Below, in pieces: positions 1-8,710 of a stretch of 64,000 bases of DNA. Numbering within the stretch: the first letter of the stretch is position 1; every line of letters starts with the position of its first letter. The notes under the pieces are model-generated. The model was not told the origin of the DNA. It saw nothing but the letters and a program-made list of their open reading frames with translations, and searched no databases. Made by a program: the position numbers and the translations under genes. The DNA is from an uncultured Bacteroidales bacterium (lineage in GTDB: Bacteria > Bacteroidota > Bacteroidia > Bacteroidales > Bacteroidaceae). The stretch covers positions 1-64,000 of the forward strand of contig CADAGX010000022.1 of NCBI GenBank assembly GCA_902787575.1, written 5' to 3'.

Positions 1-99
1 GATACGCTAAAATTCGAAAACCGCATACTCAATGTCGTAACTTTGCCACGTGTCGCAGAGATGAATGCGACGCGTCGCGTGGGCGCCTGCGACGTGTGG
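1..99 (+). repeat. 99-base inverted repeat, left copy
   Basis: This block is identical, as the reverse complement, to 54808-54906. It begins at the first base of the window, so its true left edge may lie outside. It contains a three-unit 22-base phased array (ACG cores at 48, 70 and 92) and a TAACTTTG box at 38-45 facing panB. The identity ends abruptly after base 99. Confidence 0.95.
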
Positions 100-100
100 C
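44..100 (+). repeat. 22-base phased array A (three units)
   Basis: Three copies of a TGCGACGTGT-like core start their ACG at 48, 70 and 92, exactly 22 bases apart, with unrelated spacers of about ten bases. It belongs to the dispersed family also seen near 8.6, 12.2, 24.9, 31.8, 54.8 and 60.6 kb. Confidence 0.85.
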
Positions 101-203
101 AGAAGCATCCTTTCAGCGGTTCGTTGGGTTAGCAATTCTCATCGATGATTCCTCCTTTGCAGAGTCAAAGACAACATGTCGGCTGAAATTTCAGCCCACA
201 TAC

Positions 204-237
204 TTGTTGTGAATTGCCTGCAAAATTCGTACCTTTG
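204..237 (+). promoter_or_regulatory. panB promoter
   Basis: TTGTTG at 204-209 and TACCTTTG at 230-237 are separated by 20 bases, matching the Bacteroidetes -33/-7 promoter pattern. The segment 213-240 matches the promoter region of the DMP19 gene (54649-54676, minus strand) at 27 of 28 bases. Confidence 0.8.
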
Positions 238-276
238 CAGTCGAAAAGTGAAAACAGAGAAAACAAATTATCGGAA

Positions 277-1095
277 ATGAGTGCGTATATTGTTGAGGAT
301 GAGCGTAAAGTCACTACTTTGCGACTCCGTGAAATGAAGGAACAGGGCCGGCAGGTGGCCATGCTGACGTCTTACGACTTCACGATGGCTGGTATCGTGG
401 ATAAGGCTGGCGTGGATATCATTCTGGTGGGCGACAGCGCCAGCAATGTGATGCAGGGCAATCTGACAACGGTGCCCATCACGCTGGACGAGATGATAGT
501 CTATGCTCGCGGTGTGGCTCGAGCTGCTCAGCGTGCAATGGTCGTCTCGGACATGCCTTTCGGCACGTATCATGCATCGCGCGAGGACGGTGTGAAGAAT
601 GCTGTCAGACTGATGCAGAAGGCTGGCGTGGACGGACTGAAGCTGGAGGGCGGACGCGAAATCATGGATACGGTGAAGGGTATCCTGGACACTGGCATAC
701 CGGTGATGGGGCACTTGGGTCTGACACCGCAGAGTGTCTATAAGTTCGGCGGCTACGGACTGCGGGCTAAGGAGCAGGCAGAGGCTGACAAGCTGGTGGA
801 GGACGCAATGATGCTGGAGAAGGCGGGCTGCTTCGCACTGGTGCTGGAGAAGATTCCCTCGTGGCTGACGGCTAAGGTGTGCGACGAACTGAGCATTCCT
901 GTCATTGGCATCGGAGCCGGACCGGCTGACGGGCAGGTGCTGGTGCTGCAGGACATGCTGGGGATGAACAAGGGTTTCAAACCGAAGTTCCTCCGACACT
1001 ATGCCGACCTCTATACGCAGATAACCGACGCTGTGGGTCAGTATGTCACAGACGTGAAGTCGGGCAGCTATCCGAACGAAAACGAATGGTACTAA
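277..1095 (+). CDS. panB: 3-methyl-2-oxobutanoate hydroxymethyltransferase
   Basis: PanB transfers a hydroxymethyl group from 5,10-methylene-THF to 2-oxoisovalerate, giving ketopantoate, the first committed step of pantothenate and CoA synthesis in the cytoplasm. The 272-residue protein has the normal family length. It shows the N-terminal TSYDFTMAGIVDKAG and GDSASNVMQG segments (metal and substrate binding), the LEGG segment, the VLEKIPS segment carrying the catalytic glutamate, and IGIGAG near the C-terminus. I chose the ATG at 277 because it lies about 40 bases downstream of a good promoter and gives the usual N-terminus; the ATG at 214 lies within the promoter region. The gene is monocistronic, followed by a hairpin terminator. 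Identification is secure. Confidence 0.95.
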   Translation: MSAYIVEDERKVTTLRLREMKEQGRQVAMLTSYDFTMAGIVDKAGVDIILVGDSASNVMQGNLTTVPITLDEMIVYARGVARAAQRAMVVSDMPFGTYHASREDGVKNAVRLMQKAGVDGLKLEGGREIMDTVKGILDTGIPVMGHLGLTPQSVYKFGGYGLRAKEQAEADKLVEDAMMLEKAGCFALVLEKIPSWLTAKVCDELSIPVIGIGAGPADGQVLVLQDMLGMNKGFKPKFLRHYADLYTQITDAVGQYVTDVKSGSYPNENEWY

Positions 1096-1110
1096 GACAC
1101 AGAAATGAAT

Positions 1111-1145
1111 GAATCCCGCTCCGGAAGGAACGGGATTCTTTCTTT
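1111..1145 (+). terminator. Rho-independent terminator after panB
   Basis: GAATCCCG (1111-1118) pairs with CGGGATTC (1131-1138), with a 12-base loop and a following T-rich run. It sits between the convergent panB and DUF3332 genes. Confidence 0.8.
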
Positions 1146-1170
1146 CTGCTTTTCTGGTCACATCGTGGTG

Positions 1171-1716
1171 TCAGTTCAGGGCAAAGCAGTTGTCGTAGGC
1201 CACTGCAGTCTGCACCTGCTGCATGCCTTCCTGGCTGGCGTTGACGGTCATGGTCTGTCCGCTCTGGAGTGTTACCTGCAGGGTGCCGTCCTCGTTGAAG
1301 CGAACGAGTTCCTGACGTTTGCCTGCCTGCTCCACAAACCATGCGTCGGTCTCTGAGTCGTGAATGAAGTTGGCCACTACGCCTTCGGAGTTCGTCACTT
1401 CGTAGCCCTTCTGACTGCTGTTTATGGTGTAGAGGCGGCCATCCGTTCCCATTACGGTCTGTGTGCTGGCGGTCACAGGATTGTTGCCGCTCCAGAACTC
1501 GATGGTGTTGAGTATGATGGCATCGACAAACAGGGTGATGCTGCCACAGATGGGCTGCAGGATGAAGCCTACGATGGCATTGACGAACTTATTCTTCGTC
1601 ATGTTGCACTGCCACTTCTCGTACTTGTTGAACAACGCGAACGAACCGATGCACGAACTGGTGAGGAAGGAGCCGGCCAGCAGAAAAGCGATGACCTTGA
1701 GATTGATTTTTTTCAT
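1171..1716 (-). CDS. DUF3332 family lipoprotein
   Basis: The 181-residue product starts MKKINLKVIAFLLAGSFL and has a lipobox ending at Cys22 (TSSC), so it should be a lipid-anchored envelope protein. The segment after the cysteine (IGSFALFNKYEKWQ) is the hallmark of DUF3332. A hydrophobic region at about 44-75 (VNAIVGFILQPICGSITLFVDA) follows, then a hydrophilic C-terminal half. The family has no established function. The gene stands alone, divergent from ileS and convergent with panB, with its own promoter and a start at 1716. Confidence 0.8.
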   Translation of the reverse strand: MKKINLKVIAFLLAGSFLTSSCIGSFALFNKYEKWQCNMTKNKFVNAIVGFILQPICGSITLFVDAIILNTIEFWSGNNPVTASTQTVMGTDGRLYTINSSQKGYEVTNSEGVVANFIHDSETDAWFVEQAGKRQELVRFNEDGTLQVTLQSGQTMTVNASQEGMQQVQTAVAYDNCFALN

Positions 1717-1798
1717 AGCTGTAGTTTTTTAATTGGGTTAATACTGTATTTGTTTTTGGTTTCTTACTAAACAACGTCCGATGTCTGTTTTCTTGCTA

Positions 1799-1830
1799 CA
1801 AAATTACTTCATTTTGTGCTATCTGCAAAG
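1799..1830 (-). promoter_or_regulatory. Promoter of the DUF3332 gene
   Basis: On the minus strand TAATTTTG (1799-1806) follows a TTG-containing box (complement of CAA at 1826-1828) with a spacer of about 19 bases, fitting the Bacteroidetes pattern. Confidence 0.6.
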
Positions 1831-1925
1831 TGATGGACAGAAAAAGACGCTCGAGAGGTTGCATTTTCACACTCGGGTGGGAATTACTGAAAATTATATA
1901 ATATTGTAGAATTACGCGCGCGAGA

Positions 1926-1959
1926 TTTTTGGGCATATCAACTTATTTTTGTACCTTTG
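1926..1959 (+). promoter_or_regulatory. ileS operon promoter
   Basis: TTTTTG at 1926-1931 and TACCTTTG at 1952-1959 are 20 bases apart. They lie about 60 bases upstream of the chosen ileS start. The rest of the 304-base divergent gap 1717-2020 is AT-rich with nothing else recognised; no T-box-like structure was seen. Confidence 0.8.
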
Positions 1960-2020
1960 CAACCCGAATATAGTGGACAAGAAAAAGAGTAATAAAGTAA
2001 ACAATAGAACAAACCTGAAT

Positions 2021-5000
2021 ATGAGCAATAAATTTGCAGAAAGAAGCAAGCTGAATCTCAGCGATGTGAACAAGGAGGTGCTGAAGCTTTGGGACGAAGA
2101 GGACGTATTCCACCGCAGTATGACGGAGCGCGAAGGCTGTCCGTCGTTCATTTTCTTCGAGGGGCCTCCATCGGCAAACGGACATCCGGGCATCCATCAT
2201 GTGCTGGCTCGTAGCCTGAAGGACACCTTCTGCCGCTTCAAGACGATGAAGGGCTACCAGGTGAAGCGCAAGGCTGGCTGGGACACCCACGGACTGCCCG
2301 TGGAGCTGGGTGTAGAGAAGGAACTCGGCATTACGAAAGAAGACATTGGAAAGACCATTTCCATCGAGGCATACAACAAGAAGTGTCGCGAGAACGTGAT
2401 GATGTACACCAACGAGTGGGAAGACTTGAGCCGCCGCATGGGATACTGGGTGGACATGAAGCATCCTTACATCACGTACGACAACAAGTACATCGAGACG
2501 CTCTGGTGGCTGCTGAAGCAGCTCTACGGCAAGAACTTGCTCTATAAGGGCTACACCATACAGCCCTACAGCCCGGCGGCCGGAACTGGCCTGTCGAGCC
2601 ACGAGCTGAATCAGCCCGGATGCTATCGCGACGTGAAGGATACCACCGTAACGGCGCAGTTCAAGGTTAAGAATTCGAAGCTGAACCTTCAGAGCAACGG
2701 CTTGCCCGTCTATATACTGGCTTGGACCACCACTCCTTGGACGCTGCCATCGAACACGGCCCTGTGTGTGGGCCCGAAAATCGATTATGTGGCACTGAAA
2801 GGTCAGAACCCCTATTCGAAGGAAGAGGCGCTCTACATTCTGGCCGACGCCCGCCGTGGTGTGTATTTCCCTGAGGCAAAGGACGAGGACATCGTGTGGC
2901 GCGGCACGGGCGAGGAGCTCGTGGGCGAAAGATACGAGCAGCTCTTCCCGTGGATAGCACCCACAGACATCGCAAACGGCAAGTTCGAGAAACGAGAAGC
3001 AGATGCCTTCCGTGTCATCCCCGGCGACTATGTAACGACGGAAGACGGTACTGGCATAGTACACATTGCTCCCACCTTCGGAGCCGACGACGCCAAGGTG
3101 GCCAAAGATGCTGGCGTGCCTGCACTTTACGTGATGGACAAGGCTGGCGACCCACGCCCGATGGTGGACTTCACGGGCAAGTATTTCCTGCCGGCAGACA
3201 TGGACGCAGCGTTCTACGAGGCCTGCGTAGATAAAACGGCCTACGGCAAGCACGAAGGCGCCTACGTGAAGAACGCATACGACCCGCAGTATGCAGCTCT
3301 CGACGAGAAAGAACTAGCTAAGACCGAAGACCTGAACATTGTGCTTTGCATGGAAATGAAGCAGGCCGGGCAGGCATTCAAGATAGAGAAGCATGTGCAC
3401 AACTATCCGCACTGCTGGCGCACCGACAAGCCTGTGCTGTACTATCCGCTCGACAGTTGGTTCATTCGTGCCAGTGCAGTGAAGGAGCAGATGATGGAGC
3501 TGAACAGAACCATTCTGTGGAAGCCCGAGTCCACCGGCACGGGACGCTTTGGCAAGTGGCTCGAAAATCTGAACGACTGGAATCTGAGCCGTAGCCGTTA
3601 TTGGGGCACTCCGTTGCCAATTTGGCGCAACAAGGATACACGCGAAGAGAAGTGCATCGGCTCGGTGGCCGAACTCTACGACGAAATAGAGAAGGCTGTG
3701 GCTGCCGGTGTGATGAAGCAGAATCCGCTGGCAGAACGTGGATTTGTGCCCGGCGACATGTCGCAGGAGAACTACGACCGCATAGACTTGCACCGCCCAT
3801 TCGTGGATGATATAGTGCTGGTGGGCGAGAGCGGACAGGCGCTGCGTCGCGAGCTGGATCTGATAGACGTTTGGTTCGACTCGGGCGCCATGCCTTACGC
3901 ACAGCTGCACTATCCGTTCGAGAACCGCGAGCTGTTGGACACGCATGCTGCCTTCCCAGCCGACTTCATCGCCGAGGGAGTGGACCAGACACGAGGCTGG
4001 TTCTACACGCTGCATGCCATCGCCACGATGGTTTCTGGCTCCGTGGCCTACAAGGCTGTCATCAGCAACGGACTGGTACTCGACAAGAACGGAATGAAGA
4101 TGAGCAAGCGTCTGGGCAACGCTGTAGATCCCTTTGGCGCAATCGAACACTACGGTTCAGATGCCCTGCGCTGGTACATGATAACGAACAGCGCACCGTG
4201 GGACAACCTGAAGTTCGACGAGGAGGGTGTGATAGAAGTCAGCCGCACTTTCTTTGGCAAACTTTTCCAGACATACAGCTTCCTGACGATGTATGCCAAC
4301 GTGGACGGTTGGAAGTACGAGGAGGCAGACGTGCCTATGAGCGAACGGCCTGAGATGGACCGCTGGATTATATCCGAACTGAACACACTTATCCGCGAGG
4401 TAACAGAGTGCTACGAGACGTATGAACCCACGCGCGCAGGCCGACTGATACAGGCTTTCGTGGTGGACAACGTGAGCAACTGGTTTGTTCGCCTCAGCAA
4501 GAAACGCTTCTGGGGTTCGGCCATGTCGATAGATAAGCTGAGCGCTTACCAGACACTCTACACTTGCCTCGAGACGGTGGCACGCCTGATGGCTCCGATA
4601 GCACCCTTCTATGCCGACCGCCTCTATCGCGATCTGAACGAGGCCACGGGCCGTGCAGCTGAGAAGAGCGTCCATCTGGCCAAGTTCCCAACGGCCGACG
4701 ACAGCAAGATAGACCGCGAGCAGGAAATACGTATGAGCCTGGCACAGCAAATCACTTCGATGATTCTGTCGCTGCGCAAGAAAGAACAAATTGTGGTGAA
4801 GCAGCCGCTGCGCAGAATTGCCATTCCCGCCATCGACAACGAGCAGCAGTTGCGCATTTCTGCAATGCGCCAGTTGATTCTCGACGAGGTGAACGTGAAA
4901 GAACTGGAGTTCGTGGACGCCAAAGGTATGCTGGTGAAGAAAGTGAAGTGCAACTTCAGGACGATGGGCAAGAAGTTCGGCAAACTGATGAAGGACGTCA

Positions 5001-5413
5001 ATACTGTCGTGTCGGCACTCAGCCAGGAGCAAATCAGCGAACTGGAGTCGCAGCAGCACCTCAACGTGACACTGTCGCAAGGCGAGACGGTGACGGTGGA
5101 TGCAGAGGACGTGGAAATCTACAGCGAGGACATCCCGGGCTGGAGCGTGGCAAACGAAGGTACGCTCACCGTGGCACTCGACCTAACGATTACCGAAGAT
5201 CTGCGTCTCGAAGGTGTGGCGCGCGAATTGATTCGCAGCATTCAGACGATGCGCAAGGAAAGCGGTTTCGAAATCACAGACCGCATCTGTGTAACCATAC
5301 CCGAGAGCGACGACAACAGTGCCTGCCTAAGAACATTCGGCGAGTACATCGCATCGCAAGTGCTGGCCGACAAGATAGAAGTGGGCAGCACGCTCGCTGT
5401 GAAGAAAGTATAA
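2021..5413 (+). CDS. ileS: Isoleucyl-tRNA synthetase
   Basis: This enzyme charges tRNA-Ile. The 1,130-residue protein shows the HIGH-type motif in PPSANGHPGIHH, a large editing domain, the WDTHGLPVE region and the KMSKR motif (GMKMSKRLGN). At 1,130 residues it is clearly longer than the roughly 940-residue type 1 bacterial enzyme, and it lacks the type 1 C-terminal zinc finger, so it resembles the eukaryote-like (type 2) clade. I chose the ATG at 2021 because the longer reading frame from 1949 starts inside the promoter. It leads an operon with the DksA-like gene, lspA and a DUF4296 lipoprotein. The ileS-lspA linkage is common in bacteria. Confidence 0.95.
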   Translation: MSNKFAERSKLNLSDVNKEVLKLWDEEDVFHRSMTEREGCPSFIFFEGPPSANGHPGIHHVLARSLKDTFCRFKTMKGYQVKRKAGWDTHGLPVELGVEKELGITKEDIGKTISIEAYNKKCRENVMMYTNEWEDLSRRMGYWVDMKHPYITYDNKYIETLWWLLKQLYGKNLLYKGYTIQPYSPAAGTGLSSHELNQPGCYRDVKDTTVTAQFKVKNSKLNLQSNGLPVYILAWTTTPWTLPSNTALCVGPKIDYVALKGQNPYSKEEALYILADARRGVYFPEAKDEDIVWRGTGEELVGERYEQLFPWIAPTDIANGKFEKREADAFRVIPGDYVTTEDGTGIVHIAPTFGADDAKVAKDAGVPALYVMDKAGDPRPMVDFTGKYFLPADMDAAFYEACVDKTAYGKHEGAYVKNAYDPQYAALDEKELAKTEDLNIVLCMEMKQAGQAFKIEKHVHNYPHCWRTDKPVLYYPLDSWFIRASAVKEQMMELNRTILWKPESTGTGRFGKWLENLNDWNLSRSRYWGTPLPIWRNKDTREEKCIGSVAELYDEIEKAVAAGVMKQNPLAERGFVPGDMSQENYDRIDLHRPFVDDIVLVGESGQALRRELDLIDVWFDSGAMPYAQLHYPFENRELLDTHAAFPADFIAEGVDQTRGWFYTLHAIATMVSGSVAYKAVISNGLVLDKNGMKMSKRLGNAVDPFGAIEHYGSDALRWYMITNSAPWDNLKFDEEGVIEVSRTFFGKLFQTYSFLTMYANVDGWKYEEADVPMSERPEMDRWIISELNTLIREVTECYETYEPTRAGRLIQAFVVDNVSNWFVRLSKKRFWGSAMSIDKLSAYQTLYTCLETVARLMAPIAPFYADRLYRDLNEATGRAAEKSVHLAKFPTADDSKIDREQEIRMSLAQQITSMILSLRKKEQIVVKQPLRRIAIPAIDNEQQLRISAMRQLILDEVNVKELEFVDAKGMLVKKVKCNFRTMGKKFGKLMKDVNTVVSALSQEQISELESQQHLNVTLSQGETVTVDAEDVEIYSEDIPGWSVANEGTLTVALDLTITEDLRLEGVARELIRSIQTMRKESGFEITDRICVTIPESDDNSACLRTFGEYIASQVLADKIEVGSTLAVKKV

Positions 5414-5446
5414 AATGAATAATTACAAATAAAAGTTTTTAGAATT

Positions 5447-5836
5447 ATGGAAGTCAAAGTCCGTTATTCCGACGAGGAACTGGAGGAATTCCGCCAGTTG
5501 ATACTCGAAAAACTCGAAGTAGCAAAGCGCGATTACGAGACCCTTATGGATCAGCTTGCCGACCGAAAAGGAAATGGGGTAGATGACACGTCGCCCACAT
5601 TCCATGCGCTGGAGGAAGGCGCTGCCACACAATTCAAGGAGGCCACGATGAATATGGCTGCCCGTACGCAGAAGTTTATTCAGGGACTGCAGGCTGCACT
5701 GGTGAGAATCGAAAACAAAACTTACGGTGTCTGCCGCGAGACTGGAAAGCTGATACCCAAGGAGCGCCTGCGCGCAGTGCCGCACGCCACACTCAGCATT
5801 GAGGCTAAGAACCAACGCGACGGCCGCAAGAAATGA
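5447..5836 (+). CDS. TraR/DksA-type regulator
   Basis: The 129-residue protein has an N-terminal coiled coil (about residues 8-45), a second helical region, and a C-terminal DksA/TraR finger (YGVCRETGKLIPKERLRA). Family members bind the RNA polymerase secondary channel and modulate transcription initiation. Only one cysteine remains in the finger, so the four-cysteine zinc site of E. coli DksA is absent; I recall this form from other Bacteroidetes. It lies 33 bases after ileS and overlaps lspA by four bases (ATGA). Confidence 0.8.
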   Translation: MEVKVRYSDEELEEFRQLILEKLEVAKRDYETLMDQLADRKGNGVDDTSPTFHALEEGAATQFKEATMNMAARTQKFIQGLQAALVRIENKTYGVCRETGKLIPKERLRAVPHATLSIEAKNQRDGRKK

Positions 5837-6438
5837 CACGAAAGGCACTTCAAGCATGGACCGCTGTCTGTGCCACGACTCTCATCTTGGCCATCGACCA
5901 GACCACGAAAGTGCTGGTCAAGACTCACATGTACCTCCATGAGAGCCGACGTGTGACGGATTGGTTCTATCTGGTCTTCACCGAGAACGACGGTATGGCC
6001 TTTGGCATCGAATGGTTCAGCAAGATTTTTCTTACGTCCTTTCGCATCGTGGCAGTCGGCCTGTTGGCTTGGTACGTGACACGGCAAATAAAGAAAGGTG
6101 TTAGCTGGGGTTTCCTCATTTGTCTCGTCTCCATCTTGGCCGGGGCAGCTGGCAATATCTTCGATTGCGTGTTCTATGGAATGATTTTCAACGAGCCGAT
6201 GCCGCCGGCGGTGGCTTCGTTTGTCCCGTGGGGCACAGGCTACGGTCAGATTATGCGCGGTTTTGTGGTGGATATGTTCTACTTCCCGCTGGTGGAATGG
6301 GACTGGCCATCGTGGCTGCCGGCTCTGGGCGGGAGACATTTCATCTTTTTCAGCCCGATCTTCAATGTGGCAGATGCCTTCATATCGTGCGGTGTCATAG
6401 CTTTAGTGCTCTTCTATAACAAACGCTTTCGCGAATGA
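5833..6438 (+). CDS. lspA: Lipoprotein signal peptidase (signal peptidase II)
   Basis: LspA cleaves the signal peptide of diacylglyceryl-modified prolipoproteins in the inner membrane. The 201-residue protein has four hydrophobic segments and both catalytic aspartates: Asp111 in GNIFDCVFYG and Asp181 in NVADAFIS, plus the conserved ENDGMAFG stretch near residue 51. A loop of about 50 residues between the third and fourth membrane segments is longer than in E. coli LspA, which I recall as a feature of Bacteroidetes homologues. It overlaps both neighbours by four bases, so translation is probably coupled. Confidence 0.95.
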   Translation: MTRKALQAWTAVCATTLILAIDQTTKVLVKTHMYLHESRRVTDWFYLVFTENDGMAFGIEWFSKIFLTSFRIVAVGLLAWYVTRQIKKGVSWGFLICLVSILAGAAGNIFDCVFYGMIFNEPMPPAVASFVPWGTGYGQIMRGFVVDMFYFPLVEWDWPSWLPALGGRHFIFFSPIFNVADAFISCGVIALVLFYNKRFRE

Positions 6439-7412
6439 AAAATCTCGTGTGGCTGCTTGCCATCCTGGCTGTCTCGGCCTGCAAACCGAGCCGTCCGCAT
6501 GGAGTTCTGTCGGAACGTAAGATGGAAAAAGTGCTGGTGGACTATCATTTGGCGCAGGGAATGGCCGACGTGCAAGATGGCCGCACAGAGATTGAGCGAT
6601 ATCGCAATGTGCAATCTGTCTTTCGTAAGCACCACATTACGGAAGCGCAGTTCGACAGTTCGCTCGTCTACTATAGTGTGAATGCCGAGAAGATGCGCGA
6701 GATCTACGAACACGTGGTGCTGAAGATGGAGACGCGTGCCACGCTGGTTGGTGTGGACGCTCAGGCATCTGACAAGTACGCCAACCTGACAGCAAACGGC
6801 GACACCGCAAACATTTGGGTTGAGCGTAAGTTCCTTACAATGAAGCCAAACCGGCTCGACAACATGTTCCGTTTCGGCATTACGGCAGACAGCACCTTCC
6901 GTGTGGGCGACAGCTTTCTGTGGCGCTTCAGGCAGGTGTTCCGCGGACAAGGTTCCTCGCTCGAGGCGCGAGTTATGCTTTTTGTCACGTATGCCGACAC
7001 GTCAGCCGTTGTCTCGCAATATGTTTCGGGCACCGGCCTGACGGAACTTCATTACGAGCCCGAGGCACCGCTCGACTCGCAGGCCATCCGCAGTCTTGCA
7101 GGCTTCATCTACATTCCCTTGCTCGATAAGAACGAGTCGAAAGCATTCCATCTTATGCTCATCAACGACATGAGTCTGATTCGTTTCCACAAGCCGCAAG
7201 TAGGGGAGGAGAGCGATGTAGTCGAAGCCGACACGCTCGAGGCCGACACCTCTGTCGTGTCGCAACCACATGCTTCGAGCGTCAGACTCTCGCCTTCGGA
7301 ACTTCGCGATGCACAGCCGCGCGAGCATAAAGTCAACATCCGCAAGGAGCAACCCTTCGTGCCACAACGCCGACGTGCTCCCAACACACAGCGCAGCAAC
7401 AGACGCAGATGA
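6435..7412 (+). CDS. DUF4296 domain lipoprotein
   Basis: The 325-residue product has a short signal peptide with a lipobox ending at Cys16 (AVSAC), so it should be lipidated. DUF4296 spans roughly residues 25-110 and includes KVLVDYHLAQGMAD and the FRKHHITEAQFDSSLVYY segment. The middle region is predicted to be beta-rich. The last 60 residues are low-complexity, rich in Arg, Gln and Pro (PQRRRAPNTQRSNRRR). The family function is unknown; its position directly behind lspA is typical of Bacteroidales. It overlaps lspA by four bases. Confidence 0.8.
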   Translation: MKNLVWLLAILAVSACKPSRPHGVLSERKMEKVLVDYHLAQGMADVQDGRTEIERYRNVQSVFRKHHITEAQFDSSLVYYSVNAEKMREIYEHVVLKMETRATLVGVDAQASDKYANLTANGDTANIWVERKFLTMKPNRLDNMFRFGITADSTFRVGDSFLWRFRQVFRGQGSSLEARVMLFVTYADTSAVVSQYVSGTGLTELHYEPEAPLDSQAIRSLAGFIYIPLLDKNESKAFHLMLINDMSLIRFHKPQVGEESDVVEADTLEADTSVVSQPHASSVRLSPSELRDAQPREHKVNIRKEQPFVPQRRRAPNTQRSNRRR

Positions 7413-7600
7413 AGCAGCAAGCATTCCATCGTTTGGTCTTGCCAGACGGCTCACGTGTAGGCGGTCCGTTGGCAGTTCGTTTCGACGAAGACGGACGTGC
7501 CACATCGTGGCATCGGCTTGAAGGTGAAGAAGAAAAGACCGAATGGGTGGGTGGCACCTGTACGCTCGACGAAAAATATCACATAGCAAAAACTGAATAA
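7409..7600 (+). CDS. Small conserved protein after the DUF4296 gene
   Basis: This 63-residue reading frame starts four bases before the end of the DUF4296 gene (ATGA overlap) and ends two bases before the GH43 start. Such coupling supports it being real. The sequence begins MKQQAFHRLVLPDGSRV and ends in a polar beta-like segment (VGGTCTLDEKYHIAKTE). It has no signal peptide or membrane segment. I do not recognise a named family. Confidence 0.65.
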   Translation: MKQQAFHRLVLPDGSRVGGPLAVRFDEDGRATSWHRLEGEEEKTEWVGGTCTLDEKYHIAKTE

Positions 7601-7602
7601 CT

Positions 7603-8580
7603 ATGAAACGTATTCTCATTCTCTCCGTTATCCTTTGTCTCGCTGCTGCAGGCGAAGCGAAAAAGAAGACCAGTGGCAATCCCATCTTCAGCGGTTGGTA
7701 TGCCGACCCCGAGGGCGCAGTGCTGGACGGCCAGTACTGGGTTTTCCCAACCTTCAGCGCACCGTACGACCAGCAGCTGCACTTCGATGCATTTTCCTCG
7801 CGCGACCTTGTCCACTGGACGAAGCATGAGCGGGTTCTCGAGCAGAAAAACATTTCGTGGCTGAGGCGTGCACTCTGGGCACCCGCCATACTGTCGGCGC
7901 ACGGCAAGTATTATCTGTTTTTCGGTGCAAACGACGTGCATCAGGGTGAGGTTGGCGGCATAGGTGTCGCTGTGGCCGACCGTCCCGAAGGTCCATATGT
8001 CGATGCGCTCGGCCATCCGCTGATTGGTGACATTGTGAACGGCGCTCAGCCCATCGACCAATTTGTTTTCTATGACGAGGATAAGAAAGAATATTACATG
8101 TACTACGGCGGCTGGCGGCACTGCAACGTCTGCAAGCTGTCAGACGACCTGCTTTCTGTCGTTCCTTGGGAAGACGGCACGCTCTATCGCGAAATTACAC
8201 CGGCTCGCTACGTGGAAGGCCCCTTTATGATGAAGAGAAACGGCAAGTATTACTTCATGTGGAGCGAGGGCGGATGGACCGGTCCGAACTATTGTGTAGC
8301 ATACGCCATAAGCGACAATCCATTTGGTCCGTTCGAACGCATCGGAAAGATACTTGAGCAGGACGAGACCGTAGCCCGTGGCGCTGGTCATCACTCCGTG
8401 ATAAAAGTTCCCGGCCGCGACGAGTATTACATCGTCTATCATCGCAGGCCACTCAGCGAGACGGATGGCAACAGCCGCGTCACCTGCATAGACCGTTTGG
8501 AGTTCAACGAGGACGGAACAATCAAGCCTGTGAAAATGACTTTCGAAGGCGTTAAGGCTCGGAAAATCAAACAAAAATAG
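7603..8580 (+). CDS. Glycoside hydrolase family 43-type enzyme
   Basis: The 325-residue protein has a signal peptide (about residues 1-19) and a five-bladed beta-propeller typical of GH43. Candidate catalytic residues are the aspartate in GWYADPEGAVLDG (general base), the aspartate in QPIDQFVFYDED (pKa modulator) and the glutamate in RYVEGPFMMKRNGKYY (general acid). GH43 members usually release arabinose or xylose from plant polysaccharides; the exact substrate cannot be read from sequence. It is the last gene of the ileS operon, two bases behind the small protein gene. Its placement behind housekeeping genes is unusual for a carbohydrate enzyme. Confidence 0.85.
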   Translation: MKRILILSVILCLAAAGEAKKKTSGNPIFSGWYADPEGAVLDGQYWVFPTFSAPYDQQLHFDAFSSRDLVHWTKHERVLEQKNISWLRRALWAPAILSAHGKYYLFFGANDVHQGEVGGIGVAVADRPEGPYVDALGHPLIGDIVNGAQPIDQFVFYDEDKKEYYMYYGGWRHCNVCKLSDDLLSVVPWEDGTLYREITPARYVEGPFMMKRNGKYYFMWSEGGWTGPNYCVAYAISDNPFGPFERIGKILEQDETVARGAGHHSVIKVPGRDEYYIVYHRRPLSETDGNSRVTCIDRLEFNEDGTIKPVKMTFEGVKARKIKQK

Positions 8581-8610
8581 GGTAGTGCTTCAATCTTTGA
8601 TTCACGTCTT

Positions 8611-8710
8611 TACGTGCCATGTTTACGCATGCGACGTGTGTCTGTAGAAATATCACGTGTGGCGTGAGCGAATGCGACGTGTAGTAATAACGAAAACTAC
8701 ACGTCGCATT
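8611..8710 (+). repeat. 22-base phased array B, intergenic
   Basis: ACG cores of TGCGACGTGT-like units start at 8612, 8634, 8655 and 8677 (spacings 22, 21, 22). The last unit is followed by an inverted copy that forms a hairpin. The array fills much of the 148-base gap between the convergent GH43 and rluA-like genes. Confidence 0.8.

Noticed and set aside
1-100. Possible CRISPR-like array
   Set aside because: Units repeat only a 10-12 base core with ten-base spacers, no cas genes are present, and the same family lies inside coding sequences.
268-1161. 297-residue minus-strand reading frame opposite panB
   Set aside because: It is a codon-bias shadow of panB; the protein has no recognisable domain and a His/Gln/Leu-rich composition typical of antisense frames.
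1717-2020. T-box or other tRNA-sensing leader before ileS
   Set aside because: No T-box sequence or paired leader was found, and Bacteroidetes generally lack T-boxes.
5583-5597. GACACGTCGCCC in the DksA-like gene as an array unit
   Set aside because: It is single, with no core 22 bases away, and encodes a conserved segment.
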